64,000 nucleotides of DNA from Sphingomonas sp. LaA6.9 (GTDB taxonomy: Bacteria; Pseudomonadota; Alphaproteobacteria; Sphingomonadales; Sphingomonadaceae). A program made the position numbers and the translations under genes. A model generated the notes under the pieces. That model was not told where the DNA came from, did no database searches, and was given only the letters and a program-made list of their open reading frames with translations. Each line of letters starts with the position of its first letter. The first letter of the stretch is position 1. Shown here in pieces: positions 33,159 to 42,900 of the stretch. Where the stretch lies: positions 1 through 64,000 of the forward strand of contig NZ_JAKVIO010000014.1 in the NCBI RefSeq assembly GCF_022601895.1. Direction: 5' to 3'.

Positions 33159-33809
33159 ATGGCGACCATCATCCGCAACGGCGTCGGCTCCAGTTCGACC
33201 GACCATCTCGCAGCGCAGCCGCAAGTGCAACGCGTGCCCACCCCGAAACTCAACCTGTTCATCCGCAAAGGCTTTCTCGACAAGGATCGCTGCGCCCAGA
33301 TCATCGCGCGGATTGATGAACGCCGACGTCCCTCGACGCTGGCGGACCATGATGGCGACGCGAGCTACCGGACCAGCGAGACCTGCGATCTCGACTGGAA
33401 TGATCCCGTCGTTGCCGAACTCGACGCGATGATCTGCGACTTGCTGGGAATCGAGCCGCAATTCGGGGAGCCGGTTCAGGGGCAGCGCTACGCCACAGGT
33501 CAGGAATTCAAGGCGCACACCGACTATTTCGAGCCGCGCGGGGAGGATTTTCTGAAATATTGCGAGGTCTCAGGCCAGAGGACATGGACCTCGATGCTGT
33601 ACCTGAACGAACCCGATGCCGGCGGTGCGACGCGCTTCAAGGCGATAGACAAGATCATCCAGCCCGAGACGGGAAAGCTGCTGTGCTGGAACAACCTGCG
33701 CCCCGACGGATCGCCCAACCCCTCGACCATCCATCACGGCATGAAGGTGCGGATGGGCACCAAATACATCATCACCAAGTGGTTCCGCGAACGGCCCTGG
33801 CCCAGATAG
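33159..33809 (+). CDS. 2-oxoglutarate/Fe(II)-dependent prolyl 4-hydroxylase-like dioxygenase
   Basis: A 216-residue protein with the P4H catalytic fold. The iron ligands are visible as HTDYFE (H and D, about residues 123-125) and the distal His in TIHHGMKV (about 192-194); the 2-oxoglutarate-binding lysine is probably in the following MGTKYIITKW. The substrate is unknown: a prolyl residue in a secreted or surface protein is possible. The ATG at 33159 gives the conserved length; the frame opens earlier at TTG 33123. It lies between the gsp operon (divergent) and the TonB receptor (convergent). Confidence 0.85.
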   Translation: MATIIRNGVGSSSTDHLAAQPQVQRVPTPKLNLFIRKGFLDKDRCAQIIARIDERRRPSTLADHDGDASYRTSETCDLDWNDPVVAELDAMICDLLGIEPQFGEPVQGQRYATGQEFKAHTDYFEPRGEDFLKYCEVSGQRTWTSMLYLNEPDAGGATRFKAIDKIIQPETGKLLCWNNLRPDGSPNPSTIHHGMKVRMGTKYIITKWFRERPWPR

Positions 33810-33811
33810 AA

Positions 33812-33850
33812 AAAGGGCCCCTTCCTTTCGGAAGAGGCCCCTTTCCCTTC
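33812..33850. terminator. bidirectional intrinsic terminator
   Basis: AAAGGG...CCCCTTCC, loop TTTC, GGAAG...GGCCCCTTT forms a long stem with one bulge and one mismatch. It is bordered by A-rich sequence on the left and TTTCCC on the right, so it can serve both the dioxygenase and the convergent TonB receptor. Confidence 0.8.
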
Positions 33851-33863
33851 AGTCAGCAAGTCT

Positions 33864-36587
33864 TCAGAACTTGAGCTCGACGCCAAGCGAGAAGGTGCGG
33901 CCGAGATCATAGGTGTTCACGTCGATCCGGTTGTCGCCGAATTTCTGGAACTCCTCATATTTCTGGCCGGTCAGGTTGCGCGCCTCGAACTTGATTTCCA
34001 TCGGCTGGCCGAGGAATTCAACGGCTTCGCGCGCAACGAAGTCGAGGCGGAAGCCCGGCTTTTCGATGATGTCGGGCTGGCGGTTCACGCCCTGGATCGG
34101 GCCACGGTTCGTGACGCGCTCGCTGGCATAGGTCAGCAGCACCGTCGCCTGCGACAGCGTCTCGGTATCCTCGATGCCGATCTGCAGGTTGGCGAGGTGA
34201 TCCGACTGGCCCACCATGGGTGCGCCGTCGCGGAACAGCAGATCGGCCTGCACTGGCTGCAGATCAGGGCCGATCACGAGCGAGTCATCGGCTTTGATCT
34301 TCGAACTGGTGTAGGTGTAGTTGCCGATCAGGAGCAGACGACGCGTCGCGAAAAAGTCGCCCCCCAGCGTGTCGAGCGGAAAGTATTTCTGGAACTCGAT
34401 CTCCGCGCCGTAGAGCTCGGCCTTGGGCGCATTGGCGAAGCCCGTGCGCAACTGGCCGCCACCCGCGAAGAACGCTGCTGCCTCGATCGGATTGTCGATT
34501 TCCTTGTAGAAACCGGCAACCGTCAGACGCTCGCCCCGGCCGAAATAATATTCGTAGCGGCCTTCGAAGTTGAGCAATTCGCTGTCGACGAGGAACGGGT
34601 TGCCCGTGAACTCGCGATCGGATTCGAAGTCCTGGTAGAGCTGCGGCGCCAGTTCGCGAAACTGCGGGCGCGCGATTGTCTTCGAGCCATGCAGGCGAAG
34701 CTGCATGTCCTCGGCGAAGTTCCACGTAATTGTCGCCGCAGGGAGCCAATAGTCATTGTTGATCTGCGTCGCGCTCAGGCTGGAACCGACAGGCCGGACA
34801 CGCTGCTTGCCGTCCTCATAACGCACGCCCATGGTCGTCCGGAGGCCATCCATCAGTTCCGCCTCGGCCTGCGCATAGCCCGCATTGACCTCTAGGTCTG
34901 CATTATATGCAGCGGTACCTTCGGCGCCCGAAATGTCACGAAGCTGGATGTTGTAGGTGTAGATATTGTAGTCCGACAGCAGATAGTCGGGCCGTTCCTG
35001 CGAAACATCGAGCGGCAATGCACCATCGGGCCGGAAATACTGGAACTGGAAGCGCGACGCATCGCGGCGCGTCATCGAGTAGTTGTAGCCGGCAGAGACC
35101 GTGACGGGCATGGCGGTAGGCAGCTTGTACCCGACATCGGCGCCCGCGGCGTAGACGTCCTCGCTGAGGTCGCTGAACGCGATCGTCGAAAACTGGCCGC
35201 TCGAGGAAAGGTTGTTTACGTAATCGTCGACATCCCCGTTGCCCTTGGTCGTCGGATCGCCATCCCCGAGATAGAAATAGCCGATCGAACGCTCATAGGG
35301 CGATTCCCGCTGAGAGTTGGCATAGGTGCCGCGGAAATCGATGCTCAGGTCGTCGAACTTGAACTCACCGACGAGTTGCGTGTCGATCAGCTGGCGCTCG
35401 AACCAATAGGTGTTCTGTTCCTTGAGCGAGTCGGGCAGCGAAGGATCCTGATCCGCCACGTTGCGATTGAAGCCCGAGGCCAGACGCCCCTGCTTCAGCG
35501 TGTCGCGGATATAGGCGTTGGTCCAGCGCACCTTGTGGTCGCCGAACTCGGCGCCGATGCCGAGCAGCGCGTTCACGACGATCCGGTTGTCGGTGATGAC
35601 CGCGCGGAAGCTCTCCTGCGGGATCCCCGCAAGTTCGGGATCGTTCGACGTCTGCTGAAGCGCGTCGCGTGTACGCCAGGTATTGCTGTAGCCCCCACCG
35701 AAGATGAAGCCGATCTCGCCATCGTCGAGGAAGTCTCTGGACGCGCCTGCGCTGATCTCGGTCGAGAAATTGGCGGGAATGTCGTTGTTGCGCTGGAGCA
35801 GCGTGGTCGGCGCATTGACAAGGCTGGCTGCGAAATCGCGCCGCTGCGCATCTGTCGTGCCGGAGAAGCTGTTGGAGACGACCGCGTTCTTCAGCGCCGA
35901 CGGGAAATCGCGCGTGCCATCATCGAAACCAGTCCAGTCGGTATCGCTGCCGTAATAGGTATAGCCAAGGTGGCCAGTGGTCTCGCTGTCGACGCTGCCT
36001 GTGACACCGACGGTGAGGAAGGGCTCGTCGGGAACCGCTTTGGTCGTGAGGTTGATCACGCCGCCGCCGAACTCGCCGGGATAATTGACCGAATAGCTCT
36101 TCTGCACGAGCGAGCTGGCGATCACGTTCGTCGGGAAGATGTCGAGCGGCACGACGCGCTTCAAAGGCTCGGGGCTGGGAAGCGGCGAACCATTGAGCAG
36201 TGCCAGTGAATAACGATCGCCAAGACCGCGCACGAACACATAGCCGTTGCCGACGACGCTGAGGCCGGTGACGCGCTGGAGCGCGCCCGCGATGTCGCCC
36301 TCGCCCGTGCGTTGAATGTCGGCGGTCGAAAGGACAGAGACCACCTCGGGCGTAGCGCGAACGGGCTCGGGAATGTAGCGGCCGGTGACAACGATCTCGT
36401 CGGCGTCAAGACCCGCACCCGTTGTCGAAACGTCAACCTCTTCCTGGGGCGCTTCAGCGGTCTCGGCGGCCGGGGCGTCCTGCGTCGTCGTGCCGGGGGT
36501 CTGGTCGGTATTTTGCGCGATCGCCGAAGGAGCGACAAGCGCGGATGTCAGGAGGAGCAAACCTCCGAAGGTGATGGGTTTTCTCAT
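33864..36587 (-). CDS. TonB-dependent receptor paired with a surface lipoprotein
   Basis: A 907-residue outer-membrane receptor: signal peptide ending SAIAQN, a Thr/Glu-rich spacer, the TonB-box-like EIVVTGRYI (about 65-73), plug (VSVLSTADIQRTGEGDIAGA, FVRGLGDRYSLALLNG, PGEFGGGVINLTTK) and a barrel ending GRTFSLGVELKF. The ATG at 36587 follows GGGGGAA. It sits 78 bases downstream of a beta-helix lipoprotein gene on the same strand, and a PHO-box-like array lies upstream of both. It may import a phosphate-containing or other nutrient captured by the lipoprotein; the ligand is not known. Confidence 0.92.
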   Translation of the reverse strand: MRKPITFGGLLLLTSALVAPSAIAQNTDQTPGTTTQDAPAAETAEAPQEEVDVSTTGAGLDADEIVVTGRYIPEPVRATPEVVSVLSTADIQRTGEGDIAGALQRVTGLSVVGNGYVFVRGLGDRYSLALLNGSPLPSPEPLKRVVPLDIFPTNVIASSLVQKSYSVNYPGEFGGGVINLTTKAVPDEPFLTVGVTGSVDSETTGHLGYTYYGSDTDWTGFDDGTRDFPSALKNAVVSNSFSGTTDAQRRDFAASLVNAPTTLLQRNNDIPANFSTEISAGASRDFLDDGEIGFIFGGGYSNTWRTRDALQQTSNDPELAGIPQESFRAVITDNRIVVNALLGIGAEFGDHKVRWTNAYIRDTLKQGRLASGFNRNVADQDPSLPDSLKEQNTYWFERQLIDTQLVGEFKFDDLSIDFRGTYANSQRESPYERSIGYFYLGDGDPTTKGNGDVDDYVNNLSSSGQFSTIAFSDLSEDVYAAGADVGYKLPTAMPVTVSAGYNYSMTRRDASRFQFQYFRPDGALPLDVSQERPDYLLSDYNIYTYNIQLRDISGAEGTAAYNADLEVNAGYAQAEAELMDGLRTTMGVRYEDGKQRVRPVGSSLSATQINNDYWLPAATITWNFAEDMQLRLHGSKTIARPQFRELAPQLYQDFESDREFTGNPFLVDSELLNFEGRYEYYFGRGERLTVAGFYKEIDNPIEAAAFFAGGGQLRTGFANAPKAELYGAEIEFQKYFPLDTLGGDFFATRRLLLIGNYTYTSSKIKADDSLVIGPDLQPVQADLLFRDGAPMVGQSDHLANLQIGIEDTETLSQATVLLTYASERVTNRGPIQGVNRQPDIIEKPGFRLDFVAREAVEFLGQPMEIKFEARNLTGQKYEEFQKFGDNRIDVNTYDLGRTFSLGVELKF

Positions 36588-36665
36588 GGCGATTCCCCCG
36601 GGTCTCAAAATCGGAAAACGGGGGGTAACGACCGCGGTCGCCACCTCCCGAAGCAATGGTGGCGA

Positions 36666-38237
36666 TCAGGTGGTGGGAATGGCCGTGCACGCGGCGCTCG
36701 TGGCACCGAAGTTCGCGTAGCCCGACGTGCAGGTCCAACCCGCATACCAGGTGTCGTTCGCATCGCGCACCGCACCGATATAGGTGACTGCGGTCAGGCG
36801 GTTGGGCGCTGCCGCGTTTACGGTGGCGAACTGGTCCGCGTTGAACGTCGTCGGGTCGGTCGCAGTCACTCCGGTTTCAGCAGCGCCGTTCACGAACACA
36901 TTGGCGAGCGACGCGGTGAACGCGGAGTTGTTGTTGTTCGTGCCGGTGCCAAAGATCGTCGTCACCGCCGCTTCGTTGCCGTCGGCGCGGATCGCAGTAC
37001 CGCACTGCATCACGACAGAGCGGAACACGGGAGCACCGAGGTCCTGGAGCGCGGCGTCGGCAGCGCGCGTGGTCGTGCCGGCGGTCTCGTCGATGTCGAG
37101 ACACGCCTGGGGCGTGACGACGACGCTGTTGAGCAACGCATAATCGGTGCCGCCACGCATCAGGATGGCATTGCCGCCCGAGCTGGTGTGGCTCTGAACG
37201 AAGGTCGCGTTGGAAACGCGCGTGTACTGGCGGGGCAGCGCATCCTCGTTGCCGTTCGAGTCGGCCTCGATCATCGAGTCGCCGTCGCCGCCCGGCTTCT
37301 GGATGCCGATGACAAACTGGATGGTACCGCGATAACCGAGGTCGGTGTCGAGATTGTCGTCGTCCGCGCCCGTGATCACGAGATGCTTCAGATTGGAGCG
37401 ACCGCCGAAGATTTCGATACCGTCGTCCGAGCTGTTGTGGATCTGGATGTGGTCGATCGTGGTGTTGTTGCCGACGCCACCAAGGGTAAGGCCCTGCAGT
37501 TCGTTACCCGGTGCAATTGCAAAACCCGAATAACGGATCTGGACATATTGGAGCGTGCCGCTGTTGTCGTTAGCGGTCGCACCGCCATAGAGCGAGCCCG
37601 TCGTGCCTTCGATCACCTGCTGGCAACCCGCCGTTCCGCCGGCGACCGCCGTGTTGCAGTCGCTGATCGGCGCGCGGCCGAGCAGGACGACACCACCCCA
37701 CAGGCCCATGCTGCTGTCCGTCGTGGTGCCCGCGAGGTTCGCACGCGCGGTGAAGATGATCGGGTTGGTCGCGGTGCCGACGGCCTGGAGGCGCGAACCG
37801 CGGTTGACGACGAGATAGTCGTTGCCCGCCGAACCGAAGAGGACGGTGCCGGCCTGAATCGAAAGCGTGACCGGCTGGCCGCCGGCAGCGGTGCCGTCAC
37901 CGCCTACGTCAGTGCCGACATTGACTGCGCCAACGATCGAATAGGCGACGCCCGGAACGTTCTGGAGCGTGGTATCCTGCGTGAAGCGGCTGGGCAGCTG
38001 GCAGGCGCGACGGCTGCCGATCACGCCGCCATCGGTGAAGCCGGTGGGGCACGATGCAGCCGGCTGACCCGGCGTCTGGGGCGGCGTCGGCGTTGGCGTC
38101 TGGGGCGGCGTCGGCGTCGGGGTGATGATCACGCCATCGCCGGGCGAGGCGACGTCGTCAGCGCCGCCACAGGCAGCAAGCGTGCTCAGCGCGCAGCCGG
38201 CGAGGAAGATCGAGCTAATCCGTTTGATCGAGGCCAT
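36666..38237 (-). CDS. surface lipoprotein with right-handed beta-helix fold (ElpS-like?)
   Basis: A 523-residue lipoprotein: signal peptide with lipobox LAAC, a Thr/Pro-rich linker (repeated PTPTPPQT, about 40-57), then a domain rich in short repeats of NGN/GGV/ITG type (LQGLTLGG, HIQIHNSSDDGIEIFGG, LKHLVITGADDDNLDTD) as in parallel beta-helices. It is immediately upstream of a TonB receptor, with a 12-gene T2SS close by. This arrangement resembles the Caulobacter locus with the phosphate-starvation lipoprotein ElpS, as I recall it. The family assignment needs an alignment. Confidence 0.8.
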   Translation of the reverse strand: MASIKRISSIFLAGCALSTLAACGGADDVASPGDGVIITPTPTPPQTPTPTPPQTPGQPAASCPTGFTDGGVIGSRRACQLPSRFTQDTTLQNVPGVAYSIVGAVNVGTDVGGDGTAAGGQPVTLSIQAGTVLFGSAGNDYLVVNRGSRLQAVGTATNPIIFTARANLAGTTTDSSMGLWGGVVLLGRAPISDCNTAVAGGTAGCQQVIEGTTGSLYGGATANDNSGTLQYVQIRYSGFAIAPGNELQGLTLGGVGNNTTIDHIQIHNSSDDGIEIFGGRSNLKHLVITGADDDNLDTDLGYRGTIQFVIGIQKPGGDGDSMIEADSNGNEDALPRQYTRVSNATFVQSHTSSGGNAILMRGGTDYALLNSVVVTPQACLDIDETAGTTTRAADAALQDLGAPVFRSVVMQCGTAIRADGNEAAVTTIFGTGTNNNNSAFTASLANVFVNGAAETGVTATDPTTFNADQFATVNAAAPNRLTAVTYIGAVRDANDTWYAGWTCTSGYANFGATSAACTAIPTT

Positions 38238-38359
38238 GATGCAAGTGCTCCGGTTATCCGGTTTGAAAAAATGAGCTGGCGAAAAACGGCCGAATCAAAG
38301 CCCCCTCTTCTCGCCCTCCGGAGCGGCCTCTAGACAGGGTTGATGACGGCCTTGTGCGA

Positions 38360-38392
38360 GTCAGATGACGTTTTGGAGACTGTCATGTGACG
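38360..38392 (-). promoter_or_regulatory. PHO-box-like array upstream of the lipoprotein-TonB receptor operon
   Basis: Read leftward, CGTCAC-N5-AGTCTC-N5-CGTCAT gives three half-sites of the PHO-box type at 11-base spacing, each close to (C/T)GTCA(C/T). The two outer copies also form dyads, GTCATGTGAC (38382-38391) and GTCAGATGAC (38360-38369). The array lies 123 bases upstream of the lipoprotein ATG. Confidence 0.5.
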
Positions 38393-38432
38393 CTTTTATT
38401 TCGCGAAATACGCACAGCCGCAGGAATCCAAA

Positions 38433-38459
38433 GGGCCATGCCGCAATGCGGCATGGCCC
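38433..38459 (-). terminator. intrinsic terminator of the RND efflux operon
   Basis: GGGCCATGCCGC pairs perfectly with GCGGCATGGCCC around a three-base loop, followed on the minus strand by TTTGG. It lies 46 bases beyond the stop of the NodT-type channel gene. Confidence 0.82.
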
Positions 38460-38505
38460 CGGTGTCAGAAGCAAACAAAACGGAACAAATAAGTTTACAA
38501 CGGTG

Positions 38506-39936
38506 TCAGCCCGTCTGTGCCGGACGGGCTTCCTGCCAGCCTCCTCCCAGGGCGCGGAACAGGTCGACCTGAGCGGTCGCCACGCGCGCGTCGGACAACG
38601 CCAGATCGGCCTCCGCGGTCGCCAGCGTGCGCTCGGCATCAAGCACCGCGAGCGAGTCCGTCTTGCCTTCGCGCAGCCTTGCCCTTTCGATCCGCGCCGC
38701 GAGCTCGGCCTGTTCACGCGCCGCAGTCAGCGCGGTGCGTCGATCGAGTTCATTGGCATAGCGCGACAATGCGGTCTCGGTTTCCTCGAGCGCGCGCAGC
38801 ACGGTGCCGTCGAAGCTGGCGAGCGCGGCCTGCGTCGTCGCCTCGGCCTGTTCGATCCGGGCGCGATTGGCCTCCTGGTTGGGGAAGGACCAGCTCAGCA
38901 GCGATCCCACCAGCCAGCGCAGCGGCCCGCCGCCGAACATGTCGCCGATCGACGAACCGGTCGACCCGATTGAACCGCCGAAGCTGATGCGCGGATAAAG
39001 ATCCGCAGTCGCAACGCCGATCCGCGCGGTTTCTGCCGCCAGCCTGCGTTCGGCCTCGCGGATGTCGGGTCGCCTTGCCAGCAGCGCGCGACCGTCGCCC
39101 ACGGGGATCGGCTGATCGAGGCGCAGGGTGGTCCGGCGCGCGCCCGCCTGGGTGGGGAGCTCGGCGGGCGCGCGGCCGGTGAGCGTGGCGAGGCGGAACA
39201 ATGCCCCGTCGCGCTCGGCCCGAAGCGGGGGGAGTGCGGCGCGTTGCTGATCGCGGAGGGATGTGACGCGAGCAACGTCGAGCCGGGTTCCACGCCCTGC
39301 TTCGTAGCGTTTGGTTGTCAGGTTGAGCGTCTGGTCGATGAGCGCGACGGTGCGCTCGGCGACCGCCAGCCGCTCGGCGGCGGACGCAGCATCGGCATAG
39401 GCCCGCGCGGTTTCGGCGGCGACCGCCACGCGCACCGCGTCGCGCGCCGCGGCGACCGCATCGGCGTCCGCATTGGACGCCTCGATCGAGCGGGTAACAC
39501 GACCGAACAGATCGAGCTCATAGGAAATATTGATCCCCGCATCGAAGCTCCAGTCCTCGGTCGGTGCCCCGGGAGCGCGCTGCTCCGACGGCACACGGCC
39601 ATAGCTGGCGCCCGCGCCGATCGTCGTCTCGGGGAGACGACCAGCGCGGGTCTCGCGCAGCACCGCCCGGGCGCGCGCAAGATTGGCAGTGGCGATGCGC
39701 AGATCGGTGTTCGCCGCAAAGGCATCGGCGATCAGCGCATCGAGCACGGGATCGTTGTAGAGGCGCCACCAGTCGGTATCGGGCTCGGCGGTGTTCACGA
39801 CCGGGCTCGCCGATCCGACGAACGCAGCTGCCGAGGTGGAGGGCGTCGCCGGCGCCCGAAAATCGGGCCCGACCGTGCAGGCCGCCAGCGTCATCAGGCT
39901 GGCGAAACCGAGGGCGGCTGAACGAATGCGGGACAT
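38506..39936 (-). CDS. NodT-family outer-membrane efflux channel lipoprotein
   Basis: The outer-membrane component of a tripartite RND pump. The 476-residue product has a lipobox LAAC, then CTVGPDFRAP, typical of the NodT/OprM family, and two OEP repeats rich in Ala and Glu coiled coil (about 60-240 and 270-460; ARRPDIREAERRLAAETA). AGGAGACG precedes the ATG. It is last in the operon, 11 bases after the pump gene. Confidence 0.95.
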   Translation of the reverse strand: MSRIRSAALGFASLMTLAACTVGPDFRAPATPSTSAAAFVGSASPVVNTAEPDTDWWRLYNDPVLDALIADAFAANTDLRIATANLARARAVLRETRAGRLPETTIGAGASYGRVPSEQRAPGAPTEDWSFDAGINISYELDLFGRVTRSIEASNADADAVAAARDAVRVAVAAETARAYADAASAAERLAVAERTVALIDQTLNLTTKRYEAGRGTRLDVARVTSLRDQQRAALPPLRAERDGALFRLATLTGRAPAELPTQAGARRTTLRLDQPIPVGDGRALLARRPDIREAERRLAAETARIGVATADLYPRISFGGSIGSTGSSIGDMFGGGPLRWLVGSLLSWSFPNQEANRARIEQAEATTQAALASFDGTVLRALEETETALSRYANELDRRTALTAAREQAELAARIERARLREGKTDSLAVLDAERTLATAEADLALSDARVATAQVDLFRALGGGWQEARPAQTG

Positions 39937-39947
39937 AATACGTCTCC

Positions 39948-42900
39948 TTATTCTGCGGGCTGCAGCGCTTCAGGCTGCTGCGGCCGCCGCCGGCCGAAGC
40001 GCTCGGCGAGGCTCCGGCTGGCGACATAGAAGGTGGGCGTGAAGACGAGACCGAAGAAGGTGACGCCGATCATCCCGTAGAACACCGCGGTGCCAAGCGC
40101 CTGGCGAAGCTCCGCACCGGGTCCCGATGCGAACACCAGCGGCACCACGCCCAGGATGAAGGCGAAGCTGGTCATCAGGATCGGCCGGAGCCGTGCCCGC
40201 GCCGCCTCGACCGCGGCATCGACGATGCCGGAGCCCCTCTCCTCGGCCTGTTTGGCGAACTCGACGATCAGGATCGCGTTCTTGGCTGCAAGGCCGATCA
40301 GCACGACAAGTCCGATCTGGGTCAGGATGTTGTTGTCCAGTCCGCGCAGATTGACGCCCGCCATCGCGGCCAGAAGCGTCATCGGCACGATCAGGATGAT
40401 CGCGAGCGGCAGGATCAGGCTTTCGAACTGCGCCGCCAGCACGAGGAAGACGAACACCACTGCCATCGCGAAGACGATCGCCGCGGTATTGCCCGCCGCC
40501 TTTTGCTGGAAGGCGATGTCGGTCCACTCGCCACCGAAACCGGCGGGCAGATCCTCGGCGATCTTTTCCATCGCGACGATCGACTGGCCCGACGAATAGC
40601 CCTTGGCGACCTCGCCATCGATCTCGACCGCGGGGAAGAGATTGTAACGGGTGACGCGGTAAGGCCCGGTCTTGTCCTCGAAGGTCGCGACTGCGCCGAT
40701 CGGCACCATCTGCCCCGAATTCGAGCGTGTCTTGAGCTGCGGAATGTCCGCCGGATCGTCGCGCCACGCCGCGTCCGCCTGCGCGGTCACGCGATAGGTG
40801 CGGCCAAGCAGGTTGAAATCGTTGACATAGGCCGAGCCGAGATAGACCTGCAGCGCCTCGAACACGCGCTCGGGTGGCACGCCCAGCATGTCGGCCTTGG
40901 CGCGATCGATATCGGCGTACACACGCGGGGTGGCGGTATTATAGAGCGTGTAGACATTGGCGAGGCCGGGAGTCTGGTTGGCCTTGCCGAGCAGCCCGCC
41001 CGCCGCCTGTTCGAGCGCACGTGCGCCCTGCCCCGTGCGATCCTGGACCATCATGCGATAGCCGCCCGCAGCGCCCAGTCCCTGGATCACCGGCGGCGGA
41101 ATGACGAAGACCATTGAGTCGTCGAGATCCGCCACGGCTGCACGCATGTCGGCCACGATCGCGGCCTCGGTGCGCCCGGTGCCCGAACGTTCCTCGAAGG
41201 GCTTGAAGGTGATGTAGGCGGCCGCGGCGTTGGATGCCTGCGTGCCCGAGGCGCCGTCAAAGCCCGAGAACATCACCGCATCCTGCACGCCGTCGACCTC
41301 GAGCAGCTTCTTCACGCCCTTTCTGAGCACGGCGTCGGTACGCTCGATCGAGGTGCCGGCGGGAAGCTGGAAGGCCGCCAGCGCATAGCCCTGGTCCTGC
41401 GCGGGAATGAAGCCGGCCGGCGTGACCCAGAACAGGCCGATGGTTGCCACGATGAGCCCGGCATAGGTGACGAGCATCTTCTTCGGCTGATGGACGAGCC
41501 GGCGCGTGATGTCGCCATACCAGATGCTCAGCCGATCGAAGCCGGCGTTGAAGCGCTGCGCCCCGACAAAGGCCATGCGCCGCCAGCCGCTTGCCGGAGC
41601 CTCGGTCGCCTTGGGCTTCAGGAGCCGCGCGGCGAGCGCAGGCGACAGCGTGAGCGACAGGATCAGCGAAATGATCGTGGCGGTCGAGATCGTGACGGCG
41701 AACTGGCGGTAGAACTGCCCCGAGATGCCCGTGATGAACAGCGTCGGGATGAACACCGCGCACAGCACGAGCACGATCGCTATCAACGCCATCGACACTT
41801 CATCCATCGAACGGTGCGCCGCCTCGCGCGGAGACAATCCGTGTTCGAGATTGCGTTCGACATTCTCGACCACGACGATCGCGTCGTCGACGACGATCCC
41901 GATCGCGAGCACCAGCCCGAAGAGCGACAGCGAGTTGAGCGAATAGCCGAGCCCGGCAAGCACTGCGAAGGTGCCGATCAGCGACACCGGGATCGCGATC
42001 ACGGGAATGACCGCCGCGCGCCAGCTCTGGAGGAATACGAGGATGACGAGCACGACGAGCAGGACCGCTTCGAGCAGTGTTTCCTGCACCGCCTCGATCG
42101 ACTTGCTGATGAATTCGGTCGGGTTCCAGATCACCCGATAGGTCATGCCCTTCGGGAATTTCTGCGAAGCCGCCTCCATCTCGTCGAGAATGCCCTCCGC
42201 CGCGGCAAGCGCGTTGGTGCCCGGGCGCTGGGTGATGCCGAGCACCAGCGAATCCTGGCCCGAGAGATAGGCATTCACGCCATAGTCCTCGGCGCCCAGT
42301 TCGACGCGCGCGACGTCGCGCAGCCGGGTGATCTGGCCATCGGCACCCGTCTTGATGACGATATTGCCGAACTCTGCCGGATCCTTGAACCGGCCCTGCG
42401 TCTCGACATTGAGCTGATAGGCCGCGCCGGTGTCATAGGGAGGCTGCCCCACCGAGCCAGCGGCAACCTGCACGTTCTGCTGACGCAGCGCCGAAACGAT
42501 CTCGCCGCCCGTCATGCCAAGCGCCGATGCGCGGCCCGGGTCGATCCAGACGCGCATCGCATAGTCACGTGCGCCGAACAGTTGCACGTCGCCGATACCA
42601 TCGACGCGCGTCAGCCGGTCGCGGACCTGCGAAAGCACATAGTTGGAGACATAAGCGCGATCGAGCGAGTTATCGGGCGAATAGACATTGACCGCCATCA
42701 GCCAGGATGGCGACGTCTTGCGCACCACCACGCCCAGCCTGCGGACCTCCTCGGGAAGCCGCGGCTCGGCGAGCGCGACGCGGTTCTGCACGAGCACCTG
42801 TGCCTGATCCAGATCGGTGCCGAGCTTGAAGGTGACGGTGACCGTCAGCCGCCCGTCACCCGTCGACTGGCTCGATATATAGAGCATGTCGTCGACGCCG

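Noticed and set aside
38060-38130. The direct repeats in the lipoprotein linker as a regulatory or mobile repeat
   Set aside because: They encode a Thr/Pro-rich linker (TPTPPQ) and are explained by coding for low-complexity sequence.
36312-38333. A 673-codon open frame antisense to the lipoprotein and the TonB receptor start
   Set aside because: It crosses two genes and their intergenic gap, lacks a start signal and would read through the PHO-box-like region.
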